A DNA stretch of 64,000 nt from DASYQD01 sp036005845 (GTDB lineage: Bacteria > Acidobacteriota > Thermoanaerobaculia > Multivoradales > JAIOJS01). How positions within the stretch are numbered: the stretch's first letter is position 1; every line of letters begins with the position of its first letter. Of this stretch, positions 46,066 to 54,992 are shown one piece after another. The notes below the pieces were generated by a model, which saw nothing but the letters and a program-made list of their open reading frames with translations, did not search any database and had not been told where the DNA came from. The stretch is from positions 1 to 64,000 of the forward strand of contig DASYQD010000174.1 in the NCBI GenBank assembly GCA_036005845.1, written 5' to 3'. Position numbers and translations under genes: made by a program.

Positions 46066-48306
46066 TTATCCGAGCGAGACGGCGTCGAGCGTCACCGGCG
46101 CGAGGCACCGCTCGTCGTCGCAGGGTTGCACGACGACGTGGAGGCGGGTGACGCCCTCCGGACGGACCTCGCCGCGGATCGTCACCTCGCCCTCCCAGAT
46201 CGGCACGGCAACGCCGTCGACCCCTGGCAACGTCCGCGTCGGCGGCGGCCACTGCATCGCTCGCAACTCGCCGAGAACGGGGGTCACGGTGGCGGCCCCG
46301 GCGCTCGCCGGCGCGGCTTGCGTGGCCACGTGCCAGCCCTTCGCGATGGTGAGGGTGAGCTCTAGCTTGTGCCAGAGGTTCACGGATGGGCTCTTGACGT
46401 CGAGGCGGACCTGAACCGCCGAGGCCGCCTCGCCGGCGAGCGGCACCCAACGGGCGGCCGACTCGTGGAACCGCCGCGCCGCGATGGCGATCGTGCGCGC
46501 CGCGGCCGGCTGCGATTCGACGAGCGGCGCGAACCCGCGCAGGGCACGCTCCGCTTCGTCGCGATACTCGCGCGCACCGGTGATCTCGGCAAGCCGCAGC
46601 AGGTTGAGCACGGCGACGCCGTTGGGCGACGGCGAGGCGCCGTCGAAGAGGTCGCGGCTCCTGCTGATGAGGTCGTCGCTCTCGCCGGCGCCGTACCAGC
46701 CGCCGTCGGGGTGCGCCAGCCGTTCGCGCTGCTCGCGCTCGAGGTCCATCGCGGCGCCAAGCCAGCTGCCGCGGCCTCCGACGGCGCTCGCACCCGTGCT
46801 CCCGTACAGCTCGAGGAGACCGTGGACGACGTACGCATAGTCGGCGAGGAAAGCCTCGGGCGCTTCGTCCTCGCTATACACGTGTTCCAGATTGCCGTCG
46901 CCCCTCATCCAGCTGACGACGAACCAGGCCGCCACCTTCGCCCGCTCCACCCACGCGGGCTCGCCCAGCAGCCGTCCCGCGACGGCGAGCCCGGCGATCA
47001 CCAACCCGTTCCAGTCGGCGAGCACCTTGTCGTCCGTCGCCGGCCGCGGACGGCTGGCGCGCGCGACGAACAGCCGGTCGCGTAGCGGCGCCATCGACGC
47101 CAGCAGCTCTTCGTAGCCGATGCGGCGCCGCTCGGCCTGTTCCTGCAGCGGCCGCGGCAGGTGCATCACGTAGTGCAGATGCTCGAAGAACGGCGGCCGG
47201 TCGAAGCCGTAGAGCGGCGCCAGGAACGCGGCGTCCTCGGCGCCGAGCGCTGCCTCCAGCTCCGCCGCCGTCCAGACGTAGAAGGCGCCCTCCTGTCCGC
47301 CGGTCTCGGCGTCGATGGCGCTCTGGAAAGCGACTGCTGCCGGGTGTTCCGGGTTCGGCACCAGCAGCTCGCGCTCGAGAAACGCCACCGTCTCGCGCAC
47401 GACGCGCGCCAGCTCGGGGTCGCCGAGCAGCTTCCACGCCCGCGCGTAGATCTCCAGCAGCGAGCCGTTGTCATAAAGCATCTTCTCGAAGTGCGGCACC
47501 TTCCACTCGCGGTCGGTGGCGTAACGGTGGAAGCCGCCGCCGAGCTGGTCGTAGAGCCCGCCGCGCGCCATGCGGTCGAGCGTGATGGCGAGCATGCGCC
47601 GTGCTTCCGCGTCGCCGCCCTCCGCCGCCTCGAGCAGCAGCATGAGGTTCGACGGCGTGGGGAACTTCGGCGCTTCGCCGAAACCGCCCCACGTCGGATC
47701 GAAGCGCTGCGCCAGCGTGCGCAGCGCGGCGTCGAAGAGCTCCGGCCCGGGCACGCCGGCCGCCGGCGCGAAGCGACCGCCGAGATGGTGGCGGATGGCG
47801 TCGCCCAGCTCGCGCGCCTGCTCGTCGACGTCGCCGCGGCGCGCCGTCCACGCCTCGCCGATGCCCTGCAAGACCGAACGGAATCCCGGCCGTCCCCACT
47901 TGTCGTCGGGCGGGAAGTAGGTGCCGGCGAAGAAGGGCTCGAGCTTCGGCGTCAGGAAGAGCGAGTTGGGCCAGCCGCCCTGCCCCGTCATCAGCTGCGT
48001 CGCCGTCATGTAGACCTCGTCGAGGTCGGGCCGCTCCTCGCGGTCGAGCTTGACGTTGACGAAGCGCTCGTTCATCAGCGCGGCGATCGCCGGGTCGGAG
48101 AACGACTCGCGCTCCATGACGTGGCACCAGTAGCAGGTCGAGTAGCCGATGGAGAGGAAGATCGGCTTGTCCTCGCGGCGGGCGCGCGTGATCGCCTCGT
48201 CGCCCCACGGGTACCAGTCGACGGGGTTGTGGGCGTGCAGCCGAAGGTAGGGGCTGCTGGCGGCGGCGAGGCGGTTGCCGGGCCGCTGCGGATCGGCGGA
48301 GCTCAT
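46066..48306 (-). CDS. Thioredoxin-fold DUF255 / YyaL-type protein with C-terminal DsbD-alpha-like domain
   Basis: 746 aa. The N-terminal thioredoxin-like domain (residues about 5-170) has SIGYSTCYWCHVMERESF, with a CxxC pair (CYWC). The middle is an (alpha/alpha)6-barrel-like region (EAPKFPTPSNLMLLLEAA, PHFEKMLYDNGSLL). These two parts make the usual YyaL/SSP411 protein of about 600-680 aa. The last 115 residues (VRLDVKSPSVNLWHKLELTL, VVQPCDDERCLAPV) look like a DsbD N-terminal or disulfide-interchange beta domain, with two Cys near the end. There is no signal peptide. It converges with the DUF3179 gene, eight bases between stops. Confidence 0.9.
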   Translation of the reverse strand: MSSADPQRPGNRLAAASSPYLRLHAHNPVDWYPWGDEAITRARREDKPIFLSIGYSTCYWCHVMERESFSDPAIAALMNERFVNVKLDREERPDLDEVYMTATQLMTGQGGWPNSLFLTPKLEPFFAGTYFPPDDKWGRPGFRSVLQGIGEAWTARRGDVDEQARELGDAIRHHLGGRFAPAAGVPGPELFDAALRTLAQRFDPTWGGFGEAPKFPTPSNLMLLLEAAEGGDAEARRMLAITLDRMARGGLYDQLGGGFHRYATDREWKVPHFEKMLYDNGSLLEIYARAWKLLGDPELARVVRETVAFLERELLVPNPEHPAAVAFQSAIDAETGGQEGAFYVWTAAELEAALGAEDAAFLAPLYGFDRPPFFEHLHYVMHLPRPLQEQAERRRIGYEELLASMAPLRDRLFVARASRPRPATDDKVLADWNGLVIAGLAVAGRLLGEPAWVERAKVAAWFVVSWMRGDGNLEHVYSEDEAPEAFLADYAYVVHGLLELYGSTGASAVGGRGSWLGAAMDLEREQRERLAHPDGGWYGAGESDDLISRSRDLFDGASPSPNGVAVLNLLRLAEITGAREYRDEAERALRGFAPLVESQPAAARTIAIAARRFHESAARWVPLAGEAASAVQVRLDVKSPSVNLWHKLELTLTIAKGWHVATQAAPASAGAATVTPVLGELRAMQWPPPTRTLPGVDGVAVPIWEGEVTIRGEVRPEGVTRLHVVVQPCDDERCLAPVTLDAVSLG

Positions 48307-48340
48307 GCCGCGATGTTAATCGCGCGCGGCGGCGCTTGGC

Positions 48341-49609
48341 TCAGTGCGGCAGCAGAGCGCGCGCGGTCTTCGACGGGCCGCGCACCATCCGCGCGCGCAG
48401 GCCCTGCTCGCCGTGCGCGTCGAAGCCCTCCCACGCCGCGACCAGGCGGCCGTCGGGGCTCGCGGCCAGCGCCAGCTCGAGGCCGACGATCGGCATCGCG
48501 TTGAGGTCGACTGCGTTGCCGTCTGCGTTGCCGAGCGCAGTGAACGGCGCGACGGTGGCGGCGATGCGGAAGCCGTCCACCCAGGTCAGCCAACCGACCG
48601 CCCAACCATCGTTGGCGAGCGTCGCCGCTACGGGCACCGTGTGCGACGTGCCGGCGCCGCTCGACAGCGCGACTTCGCCGCCGGCGAGCAACCCGGACTT
48701 CGAGACCAGCTGCCCGTAGATGCGGCTCGCCCGCTCCTCCCCTTCCAGGGAGCGCTGGTAGGCGACGAGGAAATCGCCGCCGGGCTGTCCCGCGACTGCG
48801 GGGGCGCGGGCCCCGCGCGGAAGGTCGTCCGCCACCTCGAAAGCCTCACCGTCCGCGAAACCGAAGCGGTCGAGTAGCCGCGCGAAGACGCGGTAGCCAT
48901 CGCCGGCGCCGCAGCACTTCTCCCACACCACCAGCGAGCCGTCGCCGCCGGCGGCGATCGCCGGCCGCAGCCCGCGCGGCGCCAGGAGCTGGTCGGCCGC
49001 CGGACCGTTGGGACGCACAGCACGCGCGTGGACGCCGGCGTCGTCGCCACCCTTTTCCTGCCAGGTGACGACGAAGCGGTCGCCGGCGAAGACGACTTCC
49101 GGCCGGCTGGCGAGACCGTCGAGGCTCGACAGCGCCCAGGTGCGCGAGATCGGGCGCGTCTCGGCATTGAACAGCCGCGCGACGAGCTGGCGCGAGACGA
49201 CGAGGCGGTCTTCGTTGAAGCCATCGGCACTGTGGCGCAGCTTCACGTCCACCCAGGCGGCGAGGAAGCTGCCGTCGGGGCGCGCCGCGATCGCCACCTC
49301 GTGCGCCTCGCGCCGCAGGCGGCCGCTGAACGGCAGAGCGGGAATCGCATCGTCGGCGGCCAGCACCGCGGCGCGGCCGCGCGGATGGCCGTCGTCGAGG
49401 AAGCGGCGCACCATCAGCCCCTGAGCTTCGTCGTCCCAGGCGACGAGCCAGCCGTCGCGCACCAACGCCACCGCGGGCTGGTGATGGCGGCTGCTCGACT
49501 GCTCGGCGACGCCGAGGTCGCCACCCGGCGCCGGCGCGAGCTGTGCCGCTGCCGGCGCGACGCAGGCGGCGGCGAGCACGGCAGCGACAACGATGCGGGA
49601 GGTACCCAT
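48341..49609 (-). CDS. Secreted beta-propeller-like protein of unknown function
   Basis: 422 aa. The ATG at 49609 gives signal peptide MGTSRIVVAAVLAAACVAPAAA. The mature chain has repeats of the pattern DGSFLAAWVD, GDRFVVTWQEKGG, DGSLVVWEKC and GGDFLVAYQRS spaced about 50-60 residues apart, which suggests a six- or seven-bladed propeller. No catalytic motif is visible. It stands alone between the DUF255 gene and a 277-base repeat-bearing gap. Confidence 0.75.
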   Translation of the reverse strand: MGTSRIVVAAVLAAACVAPAAAQLAPAPGGDLGVAEQSSSRHHQPAVALVRDGWLVAWDDEAQGLMVRRFLDDGHPRGRAAVLAADDAIPALPFSGRLRREAHEVAIAARPDGSFLAAWVDVKLRHSADGFNEDRLVVSRQLVARLFNAETRPISRTWALSSLDGLASRPEVVFAGDRFVVTWQEKGGDDAGVHARAVRPNGPAADQLLAPRGLRPAIAAGGDGSLVVWEKCCGAGDGYRVFARLLDRFGFADGEAFEVADDLPRGARAPAVAGQPGGDFLVAYQRSLEGEERASRIYGQLVSKSGLLAGGEVALSSGAGTSHTVPVAATLANDGWAVGWLTWVDGFRIAATVAPFTALGNADGNAVDLNAMPIVGLELALAASPDGRLVAAWEGFDAHGEQGLRARMVRGPSKTARALLPH

Positions 49610-49690
49610 GAGGTAACGCGGGGACGGGACGCGGCCGCGGGGGATCGATGGGATCCTAGCATACGGGCCGATGCCGGACTCGTGGTCCGG

Positions 49691-49760
49691 GAGACCGCTT
49701 CGTCGCTGCGCTCCTCGCGGTTGAGCCCTCCGCGCGCACGGGCGTGCGCGCTCCGGGCTC
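49691..49760. repeat. Half copy of the dispersed palindrome fused to a long hairpin
   Basis: Bases 49691-49725 carry GAGACCGCTTCGTCGCTGCG and CTCCTCGCGGTTGAG, the left arm of the palindrome at 63907 with a few changes. Directly after it, GAGCCC-TCC-GCGCGCACG (49723-49740) pairs with CGTGCGCGC-TCC-GGGCTC (49743-49760) around two bases. The A run after it is on the wrong side for a terminator. The rest of the 277-base gap shows nothing clear. Confidence 0.65.
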
Positions 49761-49886
49761 AATAAAAAGCGCGCGGTAGCGCGCTGCTCGCCACCGCGCG
49801 GTCGTCCGCTGCCGGACGTTTGGATGCTCGAAACCCGCTCGCCGGCGGCGCGGCCAAGGAGGACGTTGGCACCGCGACGAGCAGGC

Positions 49887-50891
49887 TCAGACTGCCGCAG
49901 CGGCGACGCCGACGCCGTCGGGGAAGTCACTCACGCGCCGTGAGGGAAACTCCCCAGTCGCGGCGCGCGCCGCCCAGCCCGCGAGCTGGCCGGGAAGGCC
50001 GCGGGCGCCGGCGAAGCCGAGGTCGAGACCGGCTGGAAACGCCACGTGCCCGCCGCGCCGCACCCAGCGCAACTCGAGCGCGCCGCCCGCCGCGGCCGCC
50101 GCGTCGACGATCGACGACGCGGCCACCATCGGGTCGCTCGGACAGGCGACGAGCATCGCCGGCACCGATAGCCGACGCAGCCGCGGTCCGACGCTGACGC
50201 GCGCGTAGTAGTCCTCGGGCGAGGCGAAGCCAAAGCGTGGCACGACCGTCAGCCGGTCCCAGTCGTAGAGCGTGCGCACGCGGCACACCTCTTCGGCGGG
50301 CGTGGGCACCGGCCCGCGGGTCGCGATCTCGGCATAGAGGCGCTTGAGGCGCGACAGGATGTAGAGGCGATAGGGCCACGCCGCCGCGCTCGGCCGGTCG
50401 AACGAGCGCTGCGCCTGCCGCAGGTCGAGCGGCGCGCAGACGGCGCCAACCGCGGCGAGGCGCTCGTCGTGGTCCTCGGTTGCATAGCGCAACGCCACGT
50501 GACCGCCGAGCGAGAAGCCGAGGACGACGACGCGCGTGTAGGGCGCGAGCTCGGGCGAGGCGAGCGCCGCCGCGACGTCGGCCGTCAGGCCGGCGTGGTA
50601 GAAGTCGCCGGCCCCGCCGTCGCAGCCGCGCAGACCGAGCCGAAGGGTGGCGAGCCCGGCCGCCTGACAGGCGGCCGCGGTCGCGGTGAGGTACGGGCTC
50701 GCCGTCGAGCCGCCGAGGCCGTGCACGAGCACGACGACGGTGCGGCAATCTTCGCCGGGCCAGAACCAGCCGCCCAGCGCTACCGTGCCGCGCTCGGGGT
50801 CGACGACGGTGCCGCGCCACGGCTCGTCGCGCAGCGGCGCCACCAGCCGCGGCTTGCGCAGCCGCATCAGCGTCCACAGGTGCGCCTGCAT
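49887..50891 (-). CDS. Alpha/beta hydrolase, YheT-like
   Basis: 334 aa. The pattern HGLGGSTASPYL is the oxyanion region, the nucleophile Ser is in LGFSLGGHVAL, the acid is probably Asp in PSDPMVA, and the catalytic His is in RRGGHVAFP. This matches the AB hydrolase-4 (YheT) group of predicted carboxylesterases. There is no signal peptide, so it is cytoplasmic. Substrate is unknown. Confidence 0.88.
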   Translation of the reverse strand: MQAHLWTLMRLRKPRLVAPLRDEPWRGTVVDPERGTVALGGWFWPGEDCRTVVVLVHGLGGSTASPYLTATAAACQAAGLATLRLGLRGCDGGAGDFYHAGLTADVAAALASPELAPYTRVVVLGFSLGGHVALRYATEDHDERLAAVGAVCAPLDLRQAQRSFDRPSAAAWPYRLYILSRLKRLYAEIATRGPVPTPAEEVCRVRTLYDWDRLTVVPRFGFASPEDYYARVSVGPRLRRLSVPAMLVACPSDPMVAASSIVDAAAAAGGALELRWVRRGGHVAFPAGLDLGFAGARGLPGQLAGWAARAATGEFPSRRVSDFPDGVGVAAAAV

Positions 50892-50936
50892 GCGGCAAAT
50901 GATAGCCGCGGCGCGGCAAGGGCCTCGAGTTGCAGA

Positions 50937-51434
50937 CTACCGGCCGAGGTCGATGCGCGAGCCGTCGAGCTCGCCTTCGGCGACGCTGTGCAGCGCCTGC
51001 GAGCGGAAGCCGCTGATGTAGTGATCCGCCTCGATACGGTAGCCGACGGCCTGGCGATCGAGCAGCCCGCGCAGGCGCGAGAGCAGGCGCAGGTTGTCGA
51101 GCTGGATGACGATCTGCTCGTTGCTCATCCCGTGCGCCGGCACGTCGAGCGGCGTGCGCGTGCCGCCGACGCCGACGCGCTCACCGCCGAGGAAGAAGGT
51201 GTAGACGCCGCGCTCGATGGGCAGACGGAAGCTGTTGGGGTTCTCGACCCGCAGGCCGATCACCAGCGACGACTGCAACAGGCCGACGTTCTCGAGGCCG
51301 ACGTCGACGAGCGACACGCGCGGGCGCTCGAGATGAAGCGCCGCGCAGCCGCCGACGGCGAGCGGCAGCAGGAGGACGAGCACCGTCCCGACGAGGCGAC
51401 GCGAGGGACCGGTGGTTGACGAGTGGGTGGGCAT
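50937..51434 (-). CDS. LEA14-like (water stress/hypersensitive response) lipoprotein
   Basis: 165 aa. The ATG at 51434 follows GGAGG by seven bases. Lipobox VGGC in LLPLAVGGCAAL. The mature part has LQSSLVIGLRVENPNSFRLP, the hallmark of the LEA_2/WHy beta-sandwich, then VYTFFLGGERVGVG. These lipoproteins are common and of unknown role, perhaps in desiccation or envelope stability. It lies downstream of the DMT transporter. Confidence 0.87.
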   Translation of the reverse strand: MPTHSSTTGPSRRLVGTVLVLLLPLAVGGCAALHLERPRVSLVDVGLENVGLLQSSLVIGLRVENPNSFRLPIERGVYTFFLGGERVGVGGTRTPLDVPAHGMSNEQIVIQLDNLRLLSRLRGLLDRQAVGYRIEADHYISGFRSQALHSVAEGELDGSRIDLGR

Positions 51435-51492
51435 GGCGTACCTCCGCGGCACGCAACACCGCAAGAGACGCGCCACCGGTCGGCCGCCGATG

Positions 51493-52500
51493 CTACGCCG
51501 CGCGGCCGCGCGACGCGTTCTTCGCCGTCGAGCGCTCGTGCAGCTCGGCGGGCTCGTGCTTCACCTCCACCGTGACCGCCTGCGGCCGCGCACGGTAGGT
51601 GGTGATGACCACGACGGCGCCGACGATGACCGCGGCCGCGATCAGCGTGCGGGCGGTGATCGGCTCGCCGGCGAGGGCCCAGCCGAGGAACACCGCCACC
51701 ACCGGGTTGACGTACGCGTAGGTGGCGACGAGGGCCGGCGTCGTCACGCGCAGCAGCCATACGTAAGCGGTGAAGCCGACGAGCGAGCCGAAGACGACGA
51801 GGTAGCCGACGGCGAGCAGCGAGCGCGGCGAGGCCGCGGCGAGATCGAGGCGGTGCCACTCGCCCGAGACCAAGCCGGCGACGGCGAGGCACGCTCCACC
51901 GCCGAGCATCTCCATCGCGGTGCCGAGCAGCGGCGAGGGCGGCAGCGGCGCGCGCCGCGAGTAGAGCGATCCCGTCGCCCAGCAGAGGGCGCCGAAGAGC
52001 AGCACGCCGGCGCCCAGCGGGTCGACGCCATGGCCGCCGGCGAAACGCCCCGGACCGACGAGCAGCGCTACGCCGGCGAGGCCGAGACCGATGCCGAGCA
52101 GCACCTGCACCGGCGGCCGCCGCCAGCCACGCCCCGCGCCGTCGAGCATCACCATCCAGAGCGGCACCGTGGCGACGAGCAGCGCCGCCAGCCCCGAGGG
52201 CACGCGCTGCTCGGCGAAGACGACACCGCCGTTGCCGCCCATCAGCAGCAGCCCGCCGACCACCACCGCCGAGCGCCAGTGCAGGCGCGTCGGCTTCGGC
52301 TCGCCGCGGCGGCGCGCCCACACGTAGAGCAGCGCGCCGGCGATGAGAAAGCGGCTCGCCGCCATCCAGAACGGCGGCAGCGACTGGATCGCGAACTTGA
52401 TGGCGAGGTAGGTCGAGCCCCACAACACGTACACCGCCGCGAAAGCGCTGGCGATGCGCATGCGGCTCGGCCGGCCCGCGGCGGCGAGAGCGGCGGTCAC
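51493..52500 (-). CDS. EamA-family (DMT) metabolite exporter
   Basis: 335 aa with ten predicted helices in two EamA halves (AAVYVLWGSTYLAIKFAI and YVNPVVAVFLGWALAGEPIT are diagnostic). It resembles YedA-type transporters that export amino acids or other small metabolites. The GTG start overlaps the stop of the Lrp-type regulator gene (GTGA), so regulator and exporter are coupled. This supports an amino-acid efflux role, as in other Lrp-controlled exporters. Confidence 0.92.
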   Translation of the reverse strand: MTAALAAAGRPSRMRIASAFAAVYVLWGSTYLAIKFAIQSLPPFWMAASRFLIAGALLYVWARRRGEPKPTRLHWRSAVVVGGLLLMGGNGGVVFAEQRVPSGLAALLVATVPLWMVMLDGAGRGWRRPPVQVLLGIGLGLAGVALLVGPGRFAGGHGVDPLGAGVLLFGALCWATGSLYSRRAPLPPSPLLGTAMEMLGGGACLAVAGLVSGEWHRLDLAAASPRSLLAVGYLVVFGSLVGFTAYVWLLRVTTPALVATYAYVNPVVAVFLGWALAGEPITARTLIAAAVIVGAVVVITTYRARPQAVTVEVKHEPAELHERSTAKNASRGRAA

Positions 52501-53003
52501 GACACCGCTTCCAGCGTCGCGGGAGTGCTCTCCGGCTCCGGCAGCGGCAGCCGCGCGTCCTCCTTGATGGTGTCGAGCACGATCGTCGTGCGCGTCGAGC
52601 GCACCGGCGGCACGGCGCCGAACTTCTCGCGCAGCAGCTTGCCGAGGTGCTCGGGGTCGGCGGCGCGCACCTTCACCAGGTAGCAGTCCTCGCCGGCGAC
52701 GTGGTGCACCTCCTGCACCTCCGGGATGGCGGCGAGCTGGTCGCCGGTGGTGCCGTCGCCTACCCGTTCGTCCGAGCGCACGAAGACGAAAGCGAGGAGG
52801 CCGTAGCCGAGCGGCCGCGGCGCCAGGCGCGCGCCGTAGCCCGCGACCAGACCGCGCGCCTCGAGCTTGCGCAGCCGTTCGAGAGTGGCAGAGGGAGCAA
52901 GATTCACCTGGCGGGCGATCTCGGCGTTGGAGATGCGGGCGTTGACCTGCAGAAGCCCCAGCATCCGCAGGTCGGTGTCGTCGATCGTTCCGTCGAATGC
53001 CAT
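52497..53003 (-). CDS. Lrp/AsnC-family transcriptional regulator
   Basis: 168 aa from ATG 53003; a GTG at 53009 would add two residues. The N-terminal HTH (LGLLQVNARISNAEIARQVN, APSATLERLRKLEARGLV) is followed by the ligand-sensing RAM domain (VQEVHHVAGEDCYLVKVRA) and a short Pro-rich tail. It likely senses an amino acid and controls the coupled EamA exporter and itself. A strong sigma-70 promoter ends right at the ATG, favouring a leaderless mRNA. Confidence 0.93.
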   Translation of the reverse strand: MAFDGTIDDTDLRMLGLLQVNARISNAEIARQVNLAPSATLERLRKLEARGLVAGYGARLAPRPLGYGLLAFVFVRSDERVGDGTTGDQLAAIPEVQEVHHVAGEDCYLVKVRAADPEHLGKLLREKFGAVPPVRSTRTTIVLDTIKEDARLPLPEPESTPATLEAVS

Positions 53004-53038
53004 GTCCACAGAATAATCGGCTGCAAATCGCCTGTCAA
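53003..53038 (-). promoter_or_regulatory. Sigma-70 promoter of the lrp-type gene, predicted leaderless
   Basis: On the minus strand TTGACA (53038-53033), 17 bases, then TATTCT (53015-53010). Transcription would begin about seven bases later, on the A of the ATG at 53003. The divergent tamA gene begins at 53144, so this 140-base gap serves both. Confidence 0.75.
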
Positions 53039-53143
53039 TGCGAACTTAGTGCGTCGAGGGCAAAAGCAACGGGTCGCCCCACCAGTCCACACCCAGCGGG
53101 CGACGGCGCCGGTTGGCACATAGTTTGTAGCCGCGGCCGCGCG

Positions 53144-54982
53144 ATGGCGTTAGAGCGCCGGGGCGCCCTGGGGGCGGTGGTGCGGGAGTGGGCGTGCGCC
53201 CGGCCTCGGCGCGAAGCGCCTCGTCGCCGCGCGGTCTCCGCGCTCGGCTTCACCGCGCTCCTGGGCTTTCTCGCGCTTGCCGGCGTCGCGCCGGCCGCCG
53301 CGGTCGACGTGAAGGTCGAGATCGAGGGTGTCAAGGGCGCCGTCGAGGACAACGTCCGCGCCCTGCTCTCGATCGCCCAGGCCAAGGACCCGTCGCACGA
53401 CCGCGTCCACCAGCTCCACAACCAGGCGGTCGGCGACATCGAACGTGCCCTGCAGCCGTTCGGTTATTACAAACCGACGGTCGACGCGTCGCTGAAGGAG
53501 GAGGGCGGCCGCTTCGTCGCCCATTACGACATCGACCCCGGTCCGCTCCTCCGCCTCGCCGGCGTCGACCTGCAACTCGCCGGCGGCGGCGCGGGCGACA
53601 AGGGCTTCCGCAAGATCGTCCAGCAGTTCCCGCTCCGCCGCGGCAGCCCGCTCGTGCACGGGTCGTACGAGGCCGGCAAGCAGTCGCTGGTCGACTACGC
53701 CGCCGCGCACGGCTACCTCGAGGCCGACTTCACGCAGCACGAGATCCGTGTCGACCTCGCCGCCTACACCGCGCGCGTGCGGCTCGCCTTCTACACCGGC
53801 CCGCAGTACGCCTTCGGCGAAGTCACCTTCGACGAGGCGATGCTCGACCCCGACCTGCTCTACGGCTACCTGCCGTTCAAGCCCGGCGAGCCGTTCGACC
53901 TGAGGAAGCTGCTGCAGCTCCAGGACGCGCTCTCCTCCACTCCCTACTTCCGCCGCGTCGAGGTGCTGCCGAAGGAGGACGAGGCGGTCGACCGCCGCGT
54001 GCCCATCCACGTCTCGCTGGTGCCGGCGCGCCGCGAGCGGTTGTCGTTCGGCCTCGGCTACGGCCCCGATACCGGCGCCCGCGGCACCCTCGGCATCGAC
54101 GTGCGGCGGGTCAACCGCCGCGGCCACCGCGCCGAGGCGCTGATCAACGCCTCGCAGGTCGAGCAGCACTTCAGCACTACCTACCTGGTGCCGAAGTCGG
54201 CGGCGCGCACCGACTACACGACCTACTCGCTCGGCTACGAGGACGTCGCCACCGACACCGAGAAGCACCGCGGCGGCATCGCCTCCGCCGGCCTCGACCG
54301 CGCCCGCGGCAAGTGGCGCCAGCACTTCGACCTCGCCTACCTGCTCGAGACCTTCACCGTCGGCCCCGACTCCGCGAACGCCAAGCTGCTGATGCCGGAG
54401 GCGACGGTGTCGCTGCTGCAGGCCGACGACGTGCTCTATCCGCTGCACGGCCGCAAGATCCGCCTGCAGCTGCGCGCAGCGAACGAGGCGACGCTCTCCA
54501 CCGCCACGTTCCTGCAGGGGATCGCCGAGGCGAAGTACGTGCAGCGGATCGCCGGTCCGATCCGCGGCCTGGCACGCGTGCGCCTCGGCTACACCGAGAC
54601 GCAGAACTTCCACGAGCTGCCCTCGTCGCTGCGCTTCTTCGCCGGCGGCGACCAGAGCGTGCGCGGCTACGGCTTCCAGGAGCTGACGCCGCGCCGCAAC
54701 GGGCTGCCCACCGGCGGCGATGCGCTGATGGAGTTCAGCGTCGAGTTCGATGCGCTGCTGCTGAGCTTCCGCAACTTCGGCCGCTTCGGCGCCGCCGTCT
54801 TCTACGACAGCGGCAACGCGCTCGACCGGCTGGTGGTCGGCGAAGGCGGTCTCAAGTCCGGCGCCGGCGTCGGCCTCCGCTGGCTCTCACCGGTGGGCCT
54901 CGTGCGCGCCGACGTCGCCTTTGCGCTCGACGAGCCGAACACGCCGATGCGCTTCCACTTCTCGCTCGGCCCCGATCTCTGA
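53144..54982 (+). CDS. tamA: TamA-type outer-membrane assembly protein (Omp85 family)
   Basis: 612 aa. A long Arg-rich N-terminus leads to a signal segment (FTALLGFLALAGVAPAAAV), so the true start may lie further in. Three POTRA-like domains (about residues 55-310) are followed by a 16-strand Omp85 barrel. The lid-loop motif is in FFAGGDQSVRGYGFQELTPR, with VRGY as the conserved VRGF/Y. The chain ends FHFSLGPDL. With TamB it would insert beta-barrel proteins or move lipids to the outer membrane. It is 10 bases upstream of tamB. Confidence 0.93.
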   Translation: MALERRGALGAVVREWACARPRREAPRRRAVSALGFTALLGFLALAGVAPAAAVDVKVEIEGVKGAVEDNVRALLSIAQAKDPSHDRVHQLHNQAVGDIERALQPFGYYKPTVDASLKEEGGRFVAHYDIDPGPLLRLAGVDLQLAGGGAGDKGFRKIVQQFPLRRGSPLVHGSYEAGKQSLVDYAAAHGYLEADFTQHEIRVDLAAYTARVRLAFYTGPQYAFGEVTFDEAMLDPDLLYGYLPFKPGEPFDLRKLLQLQDALSSTPYFRRVEVLPKEDEAVDRRVPIHVSLVPARRERLSFGLGYGPDTGARGTLGIDVRRVNRRGHRAEALINASQVEQHFSTTYLVPKSAARTDYTTYSLGYEDVATDTEKHRGGIASAGLDRARGKWRQHFDLAYLLETFTVGPDSANAKLLMPEATVSLLQADDVLYPLHGRKIRLQLRAANEATLSTATFLQGIAEAKYVQRIAGPIRGLARVRLGYTETQNFHELPSSLRFFAGGDQSVRGYGFQELTPRRNGLPTGGDALMEFSVEFDALLLSFRNFGRFGAAVFYDSGNALDRLVVGEGGLKSGAGVGLRWLSPVGLVRADVAFALDEPNTPMRFHFSLGPDL

Positions 54983-54992
54983 CGCCACGGCG

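Noticed and set aside
49723..49760. Long GC hairpin as an intrinsic terminator
   Set aside because: The run after it on the plus strand is A rather than T, and on the minus strand the T run comes before the hairpin.
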